NCBI GenBank assembly: GCA_028713915.1
Contig: JAQTNK010000004.1
Coordinates: forward strand, 89,499 to 153,498
Source: Rhodocyclaceae bacterium
Lineage (GTDB): Bacteria > Pseudomonadota > Gammaproteobacteria > Burkholderiales > Rhodocyclaceae
Direction of reading: 5' to 3'
DNA length: 64,000 bases
Of this stretch, positions 10,505 through 19,152 are shown piece after piece; position 1 is the first letter of the stretch; each line of letters opens with the position of its first letter. The notes beneath the pieces are model-generated. The model searched no databases, was not told where the DNA came from, and saw nothing but the letters and a program-made list of their open reading frames with translations. Both the position numbers and the translations under genes were made by a program.

Positions 10505-11473
10505 ATGTCCGATTTGCTCAAGAACATTGATGCGCGTACCCGCCTGGCGGGAACGAACAAGCTGGAAATCCTCCTGTTCTCGCTCGGCGTCGACAGCCGC
10601 ACGGCACGCCGCGAGACTTTCGGCATCAACGTGTTCAAGGTGCGCGAAGTCATGCGCACGCCGCCGATCACGGCCGCACCCGACATGCCGACGTCGGTCA
10701 AGGGCATGGTGAGCCTGCGCGGCATCCTCGTCCCGGTGGTCGATCTTGCCGAGTATGTCGGCATGCAGCCGGAGTCGCCGCGCGACATCATGATCGTCAC
10801 CGAATACAACGGCCACACGCAGGGCTTCCTCGTCGAGGCCGTCGACACCATCCTGCGCCTCGACTGGGCGCAAATGCGCGTGCCGCCGGAAATGCTCACC
10901 GCCAACCTCGGCGGCCTCGTCACCGCCGTCACCGAACTCGCCGACAACCGCCTGGTCATGATGCTCGACGTCGAGCGCGTGCTGGCGGAAACCGCCAAGC
11001 AGGACGACGAGTACAAGTTCACGTCCATCAAGCCGCTCAACCGCGACGACCTGACCGTGCTCTACGCCGACGATTCGTCGGTGGCGCGCAACCAGATCGA
11101 GCGCACGCTGAGCGTGCTGGGCATCAAGGGCATCGCCGCCGTCAATGGCCGCGCCGCCTGGGACGAGCTGCAGAAGATCGGCGCCTACGCCGAATCGGCG
11201 GGACGCAAGATGACCGACCTGGTCCAGCTCATCCTTACCGACGTCGAGATGCCGGAAATGGACGGCTACATCCTGACCAAGACCGTCAAGAGCGATCCGC
11301 GCTTTTCCGCCATTCCGGTGATCATGCATTCGTCGCTGTCATCGATGTCGAACATGCAGCTCGGCAAGTCCGTCGGCGTCGACGAGTACGTGCCAAAGTT
11401 CGAGCCGCAACGTCTGGCGGAAACGCTGACCCGGCTCATACTCCGCCCGGGCGAAACCGCCGAGGCCCACTGA
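10505..11473 (+). CDS. cheV: Chemotaxis coupling/receiver protein CheV (first copy)
   Basis: 322 residues. An N-terminal CheW-like domain (about 10-165; FGINVFKVREVMRTPPITAA) links receptors and CheA. The C-terminal receiver has Asp-Asp in YADDSSVARN, phospho-Asp in ILTDVEMPEMDG and Lys in YVPKFEPQ. In known systems CheV tunes receptor-kinase coupling and may act as a phosphate sink. It is followed 18 bases later by a second cheV. No cheW is in the window, so the CheV proteins may supply part of the coupling here. Confidence 0.96.
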   Translation: MSDLLKNIDARTRLAGTNKLEILLFSLGVDSRTARRETFGINVFKVREVMRTPPITAAPDMPTSVKGMVSLRGILVPVVDLAEYVGMQPESPRDIMIVTEYNGHTQGFLVEAVDTILRLDWAQMRVPPEMLTANLGGLVTAVTELADNRLVMMLDVERVLAETAKQDDEYKFTSIKPLNRDDLTVLYADDSSVARNQIERTLSVLGIKGIAAVNGRAAWDELQKIGAYAESAGRKMTDLVQLILTDVEMPEMDGYILTKTVKSDPRFSAIPVIMHSSLSSMSNMQLGKSVGVDEYVPKFEPQRLAETLTRLILRPGETAEAH

Positions 11474-11491
11474 CCGTCGAGGAACCGTTCC

Positions 11492-12466
11492 ATGAACGCC
11501 CCCCAGTCGCTCTATTCCAGTTCCGTCGCTTCGGCCTCGCTGCTCGAAAGCGTCGATGCGCGCACCAAGCTCGCCGGCTCCAATCGCATGGAGATCCTGT
11601 TGTTCTCGCTGGGCACGCACGAAACTTTCGGCATCAACGTATTCAAGGTGCGCGAGGTCAGCAAGACGCCTTCCATCACCAAGGCGCCGCACATGCCCGA
11701 CGGCGTCGAAGGCCTGATCAGCCTGCGCGGCAACGTCATTCCCTGCGTCTCGCTGTCCAAGGTGATGGCCCTGGCCGATGCACCGCAGGAGCTCGGCGGC
11801 TCGATGATGGTGACCGAGTACAGCAAGCGCACCCTCGGCTTCCTCGTGCATGGCGTCGATCGCATCATCCGCGTCGAGTGGGACCGCGTGCGCGCGCCCG
11901 AGTCCGTCACCAGCGGCTCGCATGCCTACATCACCGCCATCACCGAACTGCCCGACGGCAAGCTCGTTTCCATCGTCGATGTCGAGCAGATCATGGCCAA
12001 CACTTTCGGCGAGGCCATCATCGGCCAGATCGAACGGGTCGATTCGGCCGACGAACACAATGTCTTCTTCGTCGACGACTCGGGGGTCGCGCGCAAGAAG
12101 ATCGCCGAGGTGCTCGACAAGCTCGGCGTCAAGCACAAGCATGCGCTGAACGGACTCGAAGCCTGGACGCGGCTGTCCGGCATGGCGGCCCACAGCCAGC
12201 AGTCGGGCCGCGACTTGCGCGAGGAGGTGAGCCTGATCCTGGTCGACGCCGAGATGCCGGAAATGGACGGCTACGTGCTGACGAAGAACATCAAGTCGGA
12301 TGCCCGCTTCGAAGGCATCCCCGTCGTCATGCATTCGTCATTGTCGTCGGAGGCCAACCGCTCGATGGGCAAGAGCGTCGGCGTCGATGCCTACGTCGCC
12401 AAGTTCGACGCGGACGCGCTGGCCGAAACGCTGCGCCCGCTGTTGATGAAATCCCACAGAGATTGA
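11492..12466 (+). CDS. cheV: Chemotaxis coupling/receiver protein CheV (second copy)
   Basis: 324 residues with the same CheW-receiver architecture as the preceding gene. CheW part: FGINVFKVREVSKTPSITKA. Receiver: VDDSGVARKK, phospho-Asp in ILVDAEMPEMDG, Lys in YVAKFDAD. The two proteins are clearly paralogous but diverged throughout, so this is an old duplication, unlike the receptor pair at 1-3775. Both keep the receiver phosphorylation residues, so neither looks decayed. Division of labour between them is unknown. Confidence 0.96.
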   Translation: MNAPQSLYSSSVASASLLESVDARTKLAGSNRMEILLFSLGTHETFGINVFKVREVSKTPSITKAPHMPDGVEGLISLRGNVIPCVSLSKVMALADAPQELGGSMMVTEYSKRTLGFLVHGVDRIIRVEWDRVRAPESVTSGSHAYITAITELPDGKLVSIVDVEQIMANTFGEAIIGQIERVDSADEHNVFFVDDSGVARKKIAEVLDKLGVKHKHALNGLEAWTRLSGMAAHSQQSGRDLREEVSLILVDAEMPEMDGYVLTKNIKSDARFEGIPVVMHSSLSSEANRSMGKSVGVDAYVAKFDADALAETLRPLLMKSHRD

Positions 12467-12479
12467 TTCGGAGTAATCC

Positions 12480-12878
12480 ATGGCTGTTGATCCCAGCAAG
12501 ATCAGATTCCTTGTGGTCGATGATTTTTCGACCATGCGCCGCATTGTCCGCAACCTGCTCAAGGAGTTGGGATTCGTCAATGTCGAAGAGGCGGAAGACG
12601 GCGCCGTCGCCCTGCAGCGGCTGAAGTCCGGCGGCGGCATCGACTTCATCGTCACCGACTGGAACATGCCCAACATGGACGGCCTGACGCTGCTCCAGAG
12701 CGTGCGCGCCGACCCGGCGCTGAAGAACCTGCCGGTGCTGATGATCACGGCCGAGGCGAAGAAGGAGAACATCATCGCCGCGGCCCAGGCCGGCGCGTCG
12801 GGCTACATCGTCAAGCCCTTCACGGCGGCGACGCTGAACGAGAAGATGGTCAAGATATTCGAGAGGATGGGCGCCTGA
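12480..12878 (+). CDS. cheY: Chemotaxis response regulator CheY
   Basis: 132 residues, a single receiver domain. Acidic pair in [16 protein letters not shown], phospho-Asp in [12 protein letters not shown], Thr in [12 protein letters not shown] and Lys in [14 protein letters not shown] all match enterobacterial CheY closely. Phosphorylated by CheA, it binds FliM at the flagellar switch to change rotation. It is directly followed by its phosphatase gene cheZ. Confidence 0.97.
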   Translation: MAVDPSKIRFLVVDDFSTMRRIVRNLLKELGFVNVEEAEDGAVALQRLKSGGGIDFIVTDWNMPNMDGLTLLQSVRADPALKNLPVLMITAEAKKENIIAAAQAGASGYIVKPFTAATLNEKMVKIFERMGA

Positions 12879-12903
12879 GCCCCGCCGATAGGAACGAACC
12901 ATA

Positions 12904-13734
12904 ATGGCCAAACCCATCAATTTCGACGAATCGGGCGATTCGGAAGACCTCCAATCCTTGTTCGACAGCATCGCCGCCGGCAGGACGCCGGCGCCGCCGC
13001 CCACGGCATCGCCGCGGCCGAATCATTCGGGCGATTCCGACGAGCTGCAGGCGCTGTTCGACTCCGTGGCCGAACAGGTCGCCGAGGCGCCCAAGGGCGC
13101 CGCATCGGCCGCCGCGGGCGACATGTCGACCCAGGAAGTCGCCTTCAATCGCATCGGCCACATGGCGCGACAACTGCACGATTCGCTGCGCGAACTCGGC
13201 TACGACAAGATGCTCGAGAATACGGCGAAGACGATTCCCGATGCGCGCCAGCGCCTGACCTACATCGCCCAGATGACCGAGCAGGCGGCGAGCCGCGTCC
13301 TCAATGCCACCGACATCGCCAAGCCGCTGCAGGACAGCCTGCTGGCGAACTCGGAAGCGCTCGGCGCGCGCTGGAACAAGATGTTCGCCAACCAGTTGTC
13401 GGTCGACGAATTCAAGGCGCTGGCCGCCGATTCGCGGGCGTTTTTCCAGCAGGCGCCGGCGAAGATCAAGGCCACCAACGACCAGCTGACCGACATCATG
13501 ATGGCGCAGGACTTCCAGGACCTGACCGGCCAGGTCATCAAGAAAGTCGTCGAGATGGTGCAGGGGCTGGAAAGCCAGTTGCTGACGGTGCTGATCGAGG
13601 TGATGCCCGAAGAGCGCAAGGCCGCGGCGCCGGAAAGCCTGATGAACGGCCCGGTGGTCAGTGCCGACGGGCGTTCCGACGTGGTGACGACTCAGGCGCA
13701 AGTCGACGATCTGCTTGAGAGCCTTGGGTTCTAG
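12904..13734 (+). CDS. cheZ: CheY-P phosphatase CheZ
   Basis: 276 residues, longer than the 214 of E. coli because of an N-terminal extension. The catalytic region DFQDLTGQVIKKV contains the active-site Gln, and the C-terminal tail VDDLLESLGF is the classic CheY-binding helix. The extension carries a duplicated motif: SGDSEDLQSLFDSIA (residues about 10-24) and SGDSDELQALFDSVA (about 42-56), separated by a Pro-rich linker. These repeats resemble the short acidic-hydrophobic peptides with which CheZ tails and FliM N-termini bind CheY (inference). Confidence 0.95.
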   Translation: MAKPINFDESGDSEDLQSLFDSIAAGRTPAPPPTASPRPNHSGDSDELQALFDSVAEQVAEAPKGAASAAAGDMSTQEVAFNRIGHMARQLHDSLRELGYDKMLENTAKTIPDARQRLTYIAQMTEQAASRVLNATDIAKPLQDSLLANSEALGARWNKMFANQLSVDEFKALAADSRAFFQQAPAKIKATNDQLTDIMMAQDFQDLTGQVIKKVVEMVQGLESQLLTVLIEVMPEERKAAAPESLMNGPVVSADGRSDVVTTQAQVDDLLESLGF

Positions 13735-13868
13735 ATCGTTGCCCGGCGCCGTGCAGGGAACGAAGGACAGAATGCGACGGATGGATCTGGGTTGCGGCCG
13801 GGCATGCGCTGCGCGCGTGTCGGCAGGCAGCGAAGGCGCCGTCGCGTAATTATGGAAAGGGGTACGGT

Positions 13869-15788
13869 ATGAGCGACTTTCAAGGCATGGAAGACCTGCT
13901 GCAGGATTTCCTGGTGGAGGCCACCGATCTCCTTTCGGGCGTCGACAACATGCTCATCGACCTCGAGCGCAGCCCCGACGACCGCAAGCTGCTCAACGAC
14001 ATTTTCCGCGGCTTCCATACCATCAAGGGCGGCGCCGGCTTCCTCAATGCGACCGAGCTCGTGACCCTGTGCCACCTGACGGAAAGCCTGTTCGACAGGC
14101 TGCGCAACGGCGAATTGGCGATCACGAAGGAGGTCATGGACAGCATCCTTGCGGCGACGGGCACCGTGCGCGACATGTTCGGCCACCTGGAGCGCGGCGT
14201 GCAGCCGCCGGCGGCGGATGCCGCGCTGATCGCCAACCTCAAGGCGGCGATCGCCGGCCAATTGTCGGCGGCTGCGGCAGCGCCCGCCGCCGCCGTTGCG
14301 GTGCCGGCAACGGCCGCCGTTCAGGCCGGCGGGCCCAATTGGGATAATCTTTTCAACGCGGTGACCGGCGCCGCGCCTGCTGCCGTCGCCCCCGCGGCGC
14401 CGCCGGCCCCCGCGGTGCCCGCCGTGCCCGCCACCGCGGTCGAAGTGCATACCGACGTTGCCGGCAAGTCTCCCGAGGAAATCATCAAGCAGGCCGTCGG
14501 TCGGCGCGCCACCGACAAGCCGGGCTATCAGGGACCGGTGCAGGGCCGCCGGCCCGACGAGAAGACGCGCGACAACTCGATTCGCGTGGACACCTCCCGC
14601 CTCGACCAGGTGCTGAACCTGTCCGGCGAAATCGGCCTGACGAAGAACCGCCTGACCTCGCTGCGCAGCGACATCCTCAACGGCCGTTCCGACACCGACA
14701 CGCTGCACGCGCTCGACCAGGCGGTGAGCCAGCTCGACCTGCTGGTGTCCGATCTCCAGAACGCCGTCATGAAGACGCGCATGCAGCCGATCGGCCGGCT
14801 GTTCCAGAAATATCCGCGCATCGCCCGCGATCTCGCCCGCAGCCTCGGCAAGGACGTCGAGCTGGTGCTCGTCGGCGAAGACACCGAAATCGACAAGACG
14901 ATGATCGAGGACTTGTCCGATCCGATCATCCACCTGATCCGCAATGCCGTCGACCACGGCGTCGAGACCGTCGAAGAGCGCCGCGCCAACGGCAAGACGG
15001 AGAAGGCGCCGGTGCGCCTCGAGGCGCGCCAGGAAGGCGACCATATCGTGCTCATCATCGCCGACGACGGTCGCGGCATGAACCCGGAAAAGCTGCGCGC
15101 CAAAGCCCTGGAGAAAGGCCTCATCACCGATGAGGAGGCCAACACCATGGACGAGCGGCAGAGCTTCAACCTCATCTTCCTGCCCGGCTTCTCGACCAAG
15201 GACGTCGCGTCCGACGTCTCGGGCCGCGGCGTCGGCATGGATGTCGTCAAGACCAACATCCAGAAGCTCAACGGCTCGATCGAAATCAAGTCGTCGGCCG
15301 GCAAGGGCTCGACCTTCATCATTTCCCTGCCGCTGACGCTGGCCATCCTGCCGGTGCTGCTGGTGCAGCTCGGGCAGCAGCCGTTCGCCGTGCCGCTGTC
15401 GATGGTGCGCGAGATCCTCCCGATCGAGGTCAGCCAGGTGCAGGAAGTCGGCGGCCGCGCGACCATGGTGGTGCGCGGCGAAGTGATGCCGATCTATCCC
15501 TTGCACTACCTGCTCGGCTGGGCGCCGGAGCAGGTCGCCGAATACGGCGTGCTGATGCAGACGGCCGAGCATACCTTCATCCTCGCCATCGACGGTTTCA
15601 TGGGGCGCGAGGATGCAGTCATCAAGTCCCTCGAAGACTTCCGGCCCAAGGGCGTCGCCGGCGTGACGACGCTCTCCAACGGGCAGATCGTCCTCATTCT
15701 CGACATGAAGGAACTGATGCTGGGCCTCGGCGACGGCCGCGGCGTGCCGCGTTCGGCCTTCGTCATCCGGGACGCGCTCGCCGCCTGA
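13869..15788 (+). CDS. cheA: Chemotaxis histidine kinase CheA
   Basis: 639 residues. The P1 phosphotransfer domain has His50 in FHTIKGGAGFLN. An Ala/Pro-rich linker (about 130-180) follows in place of a recognisable P2 CheY-binding domain. P3 dimerisation begins near RVDTSRLDQVLNLSGEIGL. The P4 kinase has the N-box LIRNAVDHGVE, G1 IADDGRGMNP and FSTKDVASDVSGRGVGMDVV. The P5 CheW-like domain is at the C-terminus. It autophosphorylates under receptor control and passes phosphate to CheY, CheB and CheV. A good ribosome-binding site (GGAAAGGGG) precedes ATG 13869. The 134-base gap before it shows no promoter I can support. Confidence 0.97.
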   Translation: MSDFQGMEDLLQDFLVEATDLLSGVDNMLIDLERSPDDRKLLNDIFRGFHTIKGGAGFLNATELVTLCHLTESLFDRLRNGELAITKEVMDSILAATGTVRDMFGHLERGVQPPAADAALIANLKAAIAGQLSAAAAAPAAAVAVPATAAVQAGGPNWDNLFNAVTGAAPAAVAPAAPPAPAVPAVPATAVEVHTDVAGKSPEEIIKQAVGRRATDKPGYQGPVQGRRPDEKTRDNSIRVDTSRLDQVLNLSGEIGLTKNRLTSLRSDILNGRSDTDTLHALDQAVSQLDLLVSDLQNAVMKTRMQPIGRLFQKYPRIARDLARSLGKDVELVLVGEDTEIDKTMIEDLSDPIIHLIRNAVDHGVETVEERRANGKTEKAPVRLEARQEGDHIVLIIADDGRGMNPEKLRAKALEKGLITDEEANTMDERQSFNLIFLPGFSTKDVASDVSGRGVGMDVVKTNIQKLNGSIEIKSSAGKGSTFIISLPLTLAILPVLLVQLGQQPFAVPLSMVREILPIEVSQVQEVGGRATMVVRGEVMPIYPLHYLLGWAPEQVAEYGVLMQTAEHTFILAIDGFMGREDAVIKSLEDFRPKGVAGVTTLSNGQIVLILDMKELMLGLGDGRGVPRSAFVIRDALAA

Positions 15789-15852
15789 TTTTCGCCGCGT
15801 CAAATAAGGGCTGAATCCCGGCCCTGTTTCCCTGCTTTGCCCTTGCCACCGG

Positions 15853-15867
15853 CGGCAATAATTGCCG
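15853..15867. promoter_or_regulatory. Palindrome CGGCAA-TAA-TTGCCG (flhB 5' region)
   Basis: Perfect copy of the recurring CGGCAA-N3-TTGCCG palindrome, 18 bases before the preferred flhB start and just upstream of its ribosome-binding site. I see no sigma-54 -24/-12 element with correct spacing in the cheA-flhB gap. It could be an operator or an RNA hairpin near the flhB leader. Confidence 0.6.
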
Positions 15868-15885
15868 GCATGGAGGGGCATGCCC

Positions 15886-17031
15886 TTGGCTGAAGACAGC
15901 GACCTCGAACGAACAGAATCAGCGTCAAGCCGCCGCATCGAAAAGGCGCGCGAAGAAGGCCAGGTTCCGCAATCGCGCGAACTGATGGCCTTTCTCGTCA
16001 TGGCTTCGGGCGTCGCCGGCATGTGGGCGCTCGGCTCCTGGCTGTCCCACGGCGCCAGCGGCATCATGCGTCACGGCTTGAGTTTCGGCCGCGACGCGGC
16101 GTTCGATACGCACGCCATGAACAACGCCTTCGTCGCGCTGTCGTGGGAGGGGCTGACCCTGGCGGCGCCGATCTTCGTGTTGACCATGGCGGCGATCCTG
16201 CTGACGCCTTTCCTCATGGGCGGCTGGGTGTTTTCGCCCGACGCGCTGACGCTCAACTTCGAGCGCATGAATCCGCTGGAAGGACTCAAGCGTATGTTCT
16301 CGATGCACAGCGTCGGCGAACTCGTCAAGGCCGTCCTCAAGTCGCTGCTGATCGGCGGCATCGTCTGGTGGGTGGTGCGCCACGAGCAGGAGCACCTGTT
16401 CGCGCTGATTTCCCAGCCGATCGACGCCGCCATCCACTCGCTGGTGAACATGCTGCTGTTCGCGGCCCTCGGCCTCGTCGTTGGCCTCGCCCTGATCGCC
16501 GCCATCGACGTGCCTTTCCAGCTGTGGCAGTACTACTCGAAGCTGCGCATGACCAAGGAAGAGGTCAGGCAGGAATACAAGGAAATGGAAGGCGATCCGC
16601 AGATGAAGGCGCGCATCCGCAGCCAGCAGCGCGAGATGGCGCGCAAGCGCATGATGGCGGAAGTGCCCAAGGCCGATGTGGTGGTCACCAACCCGACCCA
16701 TTTTGCCGTCGCGCTCAAGTACGACGCCGGCAACATGGGCGCGCCGCAGGTTGTCGCCAAGGGCATGAACGTGATCGCCCAGAAGATCCGCGAGCTGGCC
16801 GCCGAGCACGCCGTGCCGGTGATCGAAGCGCCGCCGCTGGCGCGCGCGCTGTACCGCCACGCCGACATCGGCGACCAGGTTCCCGCCGCGCTCTACACCG
16901 CGGTCGCCGAAATCATGGCCTACGTCTATCAGCTCAACCAGTTCATGACGAGCGGCGGCAAGCTGCTGCCGCCGCAGCTGCCCGGCGCCATCGCCGTGCC
17001 CGACGGCCTCGATCCCGGAGTTCCTGACTGA
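15886..17031 (+). CDS. flhB: Flagellar type III export switch protein FlhB
   Basis: 381 residues. Membrane component of the flagellar export gate with four hydrophobic segments in the N-terminal half. The cytoplasmic domain carries the autocleavage motif NPTH in VVVTNPTHFAVALKYD, whose cleavage switches export from hook to filament substrates. I prefer TTG 15886, giving the usual N-terminus MAEDSDLERTE, because GGAGG at 15872-15876 is 9 bases away. ATG 15880 would be only 3 bases from it. The stop overlaps the flhA start as TGATG. First gene of the flhBAF-flhG-fliA-motCD run. Confidence 0.95.
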   Translation: MAEDSDLERTESASSRRIEKAREEGQVPQSRELMAFLVMASGVAGMWALGSWLSHGASGIMRHGLSFGRDAAFDTHAMNNAFVALSWEGLTLAAPIFVLTMAAILLTPFLMGGWVFSPDALTLNFERMNPLEGLKRMFSMHSVGELVKAVLKSLLIGGIVWWVVRHEQEHLFALISQPIDAAIHSLVNMLLFAALGLVVGLALIAAIDVPFQLWQYYSKLRMTKEEVRQEYKEMEGDPQMKARIRSQQREMARKRMMAEVPKADVVVTNPTHFAVALKYDAGNMGAPQVVAKGMNVIAQKIRELAAEHAVPVIEAPPLARALYRHADIGDQVPAALYTAVAEIMAYVYQLNQFMTSGGKLLPPQLPGAIAVPDGLDPGVPD

Positions 17032-19130
17032 TGGCGCAGGCAATCACGCTCGACGCCTTCTTCTCGCGCGCCAACCTGCGCCAGCTGGCGGCGCCGCTGC
17101 TGATCGTCCTCATCCTGTCGATGATGGTGCTGCCGCTGCCGCCATTCGTCCTGGACGTCTTCTTCACGTTCAACATCGCGCTCTCGGTCATGGTCATGCT
17201 GGTGGCGATGTACACCCTGAAGCCGCTCGACTTCTCGGTGTTCCCGACCGTGCTGCTGGTGACGACGCTGCTGCGGCTTTCGCTCAACGTCGCCTCGACG
17301 CGCGTCGTCTTGCTGCAGGGCCACACCGGGCCGGCGGCGGCGGGCAAGGTCATCGAGGCTTTCGGCCACTTCCTGGTCGGCGGCAATTATGCCGTAGGCA
17401 TCGTGGTGTTCGTCATCCTGACGGTGATCAACTTCGTCGTCATCACCAAGGGCGCCGGCCGCATCGCCGAAGTCGGCGCGCGCTTCACCCTCGATGCCAT
17501 GCCCGGCAAGCAGATGGCCATCGACGCCGACCTCAACGCCGGCCTTATCGGCGAGGACGACGCGCGCCGGCGCCGTTCCAATATCGCCCAGGAAGCCGAC
17601 TTCTACGGCTCCATGGACGGCGCCTCGAAGTTCGTGCGCGGCGATGCCGTCGCCGGCATCCTGATCCTGCTGATCAACGTCATCGGCGGCCTCATCGTCG
17701 GCGTGCTCCAGCACGACATGGAAATCGGCGAAGCGGCCAAGGCCTACACGCTGCTGACCATCGGCGACGGCCTCGTGGCGCAGATCCCGGCCCTCATCAT
17801 CTCGACCGCCGCCGGCCTCGTAGTGACGCGCGTCGGCGACGACGACAAGGACATCGGCCAGCAGTTCGTCGGCCAGGTCTTCGGCAATCCGATGGTGCTG
17901 GTATTGACGGCCGGCATCCTCGGCATCCTCGGCCTGATTCCCGGCATGCCCAATTTCGTCTTCCTGCTGCTGGCTGGCGGCATCGGCGCGCTGGCCTGGT
18001 GGAAGCTGAAGGCGCAGAAGGCCGTGGCCAGCGCGGCGGCGGCTGCGCCGGCGCCGGTGGCGGCGCCGCCGGAATCGCAGGAGGCGAGCTGGTCGGACGT
18101 CGCTCCGGTCGACGTGCTCGGCCTCGAAGTCGGCTACCGCCTGATTCCGCTCGTCGACAAGGGCCAGGACGGCGACCTGCTCAAGCGCATTCGCGGCCTG
18201 CGCAAGAAGTTCGCGCAGGAAGTCGGCTTCCTTTCGGCGCCCGTGCACATCCGCGACAACCTGGAACTCAAGCCGAATGCCTACCGCATCACGTTGAAGG
18301 GCGTCGAGGTGGGCACCGGCGAAGCGTATCCGGGCATGTTCCTGGCGATCAATCCCGGCCGCGTGTCGGGGCCGCTGCCGGGCAACGCCACCAAGGATCC
18401 GGCCTTCGGCCTGCCGGCCATCTGGATCGATGCGCACCTGCGCGACCAGGCCCACGTCCTCGGCTATACCGTGGTCGATGCCGGCACGGTCGTGGCGACG
18501 CATCTCAACCACGTCATCCTCTCGCACGCTGCCGAACTGCTCGGCCGCCAGGAAACCCAGGCGCTGCTCGACCATATCGCCACGGATGCGCCCAAGCTCG
18601 TCGAAGACCTGGTGCCGAAGCAGCTGCCGCTCGCGACGGTGCAGCGCGTGCTGCAGAACATGCTGGAAGAGGGCGTCAATATCCGCGACATGCGCAGCAT
18701 CATCGAAACGCTGGCCGAGAACGCGACGCGCACTCAGGACCCGGTCGAGCTCACCGCCCAGGTGCGCATCGCGCTGGGTCGCGCCATCGTCCAGCAACTC
18801 TATCCGGGCACCACGGAACTGCAGGTGATGGCGCTGGAGCCCGGCCTCGAACGCATTCTGACGCAGGCCGTGCAGGGCGGCGGCGGCACGGCCGAAGCTT
18901 CGGGCATCGAGCCCGGCCTGGCCGACACCTTGCTGCGCGAGACCGTTGCCGCCGCCCAGCGCCAGGAGGAAGTCGGCCTGCCGGCCGTGCTGCTGGTGCC
19001 GGGCAACCTGCGCTGGCTGCTGTCGCGCTTCCTGCGGCGCGCCTGGCCGAATCTCAAGGTGCTGGCCAACGCCGAAATTCCCGAATCCCGAACGCTCAAG
19101 GTGACCACCGTCATCGGGGCCAGAAAATGA
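17031..19130 (+). CDS. flhA: Flagellar type III export gate protein FlhA
   Basis: 699 residues. Eight hydrophobic segments occupy about 1-325, including the conserved FHIPEP-type cytoplasmic loop region (FTLDAMPGKQMAIDADLNAG). An Ala/Pro linker leads to the large cytoplasmic platform domain (about 350-699) that docks chaperone-substrate complexes. Length and motifs are normal. Translationally coupled to flhB. Confidence 0.97.
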   Translation: MAQAITLDAFFSRANLRQLAAPLLIVLILSMMVLPLPPFVLDVFFTFNIALSVMVMLVAMYTLKPLDFSVFPTVLLVTTLLRLSLNVASTRVVLLQGHTGPAAAGKVIEAFGHFLVGGNYAVGIVVFVILTVINFVVITKGAGRIAEVGARFTLDAMPGKQMAIDADLNAGLIGEDDARRRRSNIAQEADFYGSMDGASKFVRGDAVAGILILLINVIGGLIVGVLQHDMEIGEAAKAYTLLTIGDGLVAQIPALIISTAAGLVVTRVGDDDKDIGQQFVGQVFGNPMVLVLTAGILGILGLIPGMPNFVFLLLAGGIGALAWWKLKAQKAVASAAAAAPAPVAAPPESQEASWSDVAPVDVLGLEVGYRLIPLVDKGQDGDLLKRIRGLRKKFAQEVGFLSAPVHIRDNLELKPNAYRITLKGVEVGTGEAYPGMFLAINPGRVSGPLPGNATKDPAFGLPAIWIDAHLRDQAHVLGYTVVDAGTVVATHLNHVILSHAAELLGRQETQALLDHIATDAPKLVEDLVPKQLPLATVQRVLQNMLEEGVNIRDMRSIIETLAENATRTQDPVELTAQVRIALGRAIVQQLYPGTTELQVMALEPGLERILTQAVQGGGGTAEASGIEPGLADTLLRETVAAAQRQEEVGLPAVLLVPGNLRWLLSRFLRRAWPNLKVLANAEIPESRTLKVTTVIGARK

Positions 19131-19152
19131 CGCCTGAAACGAAGGTAACGAC

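Noticed and set aside
12880..12903. A sigma-28 promoter before cheZ based on GCCGATAG
   Set aside because: No TAAA-like -35 element lies 15 bases upstream, and cheZ follows cheY by only 25 bases.
15789..15885. A sigma-54 promoter for flhB
   Set aside because: GG and GC pairs near the palindrome are 11 or 12 bases apart rather than the required 10, so no valid -24/-12 element could be supported.
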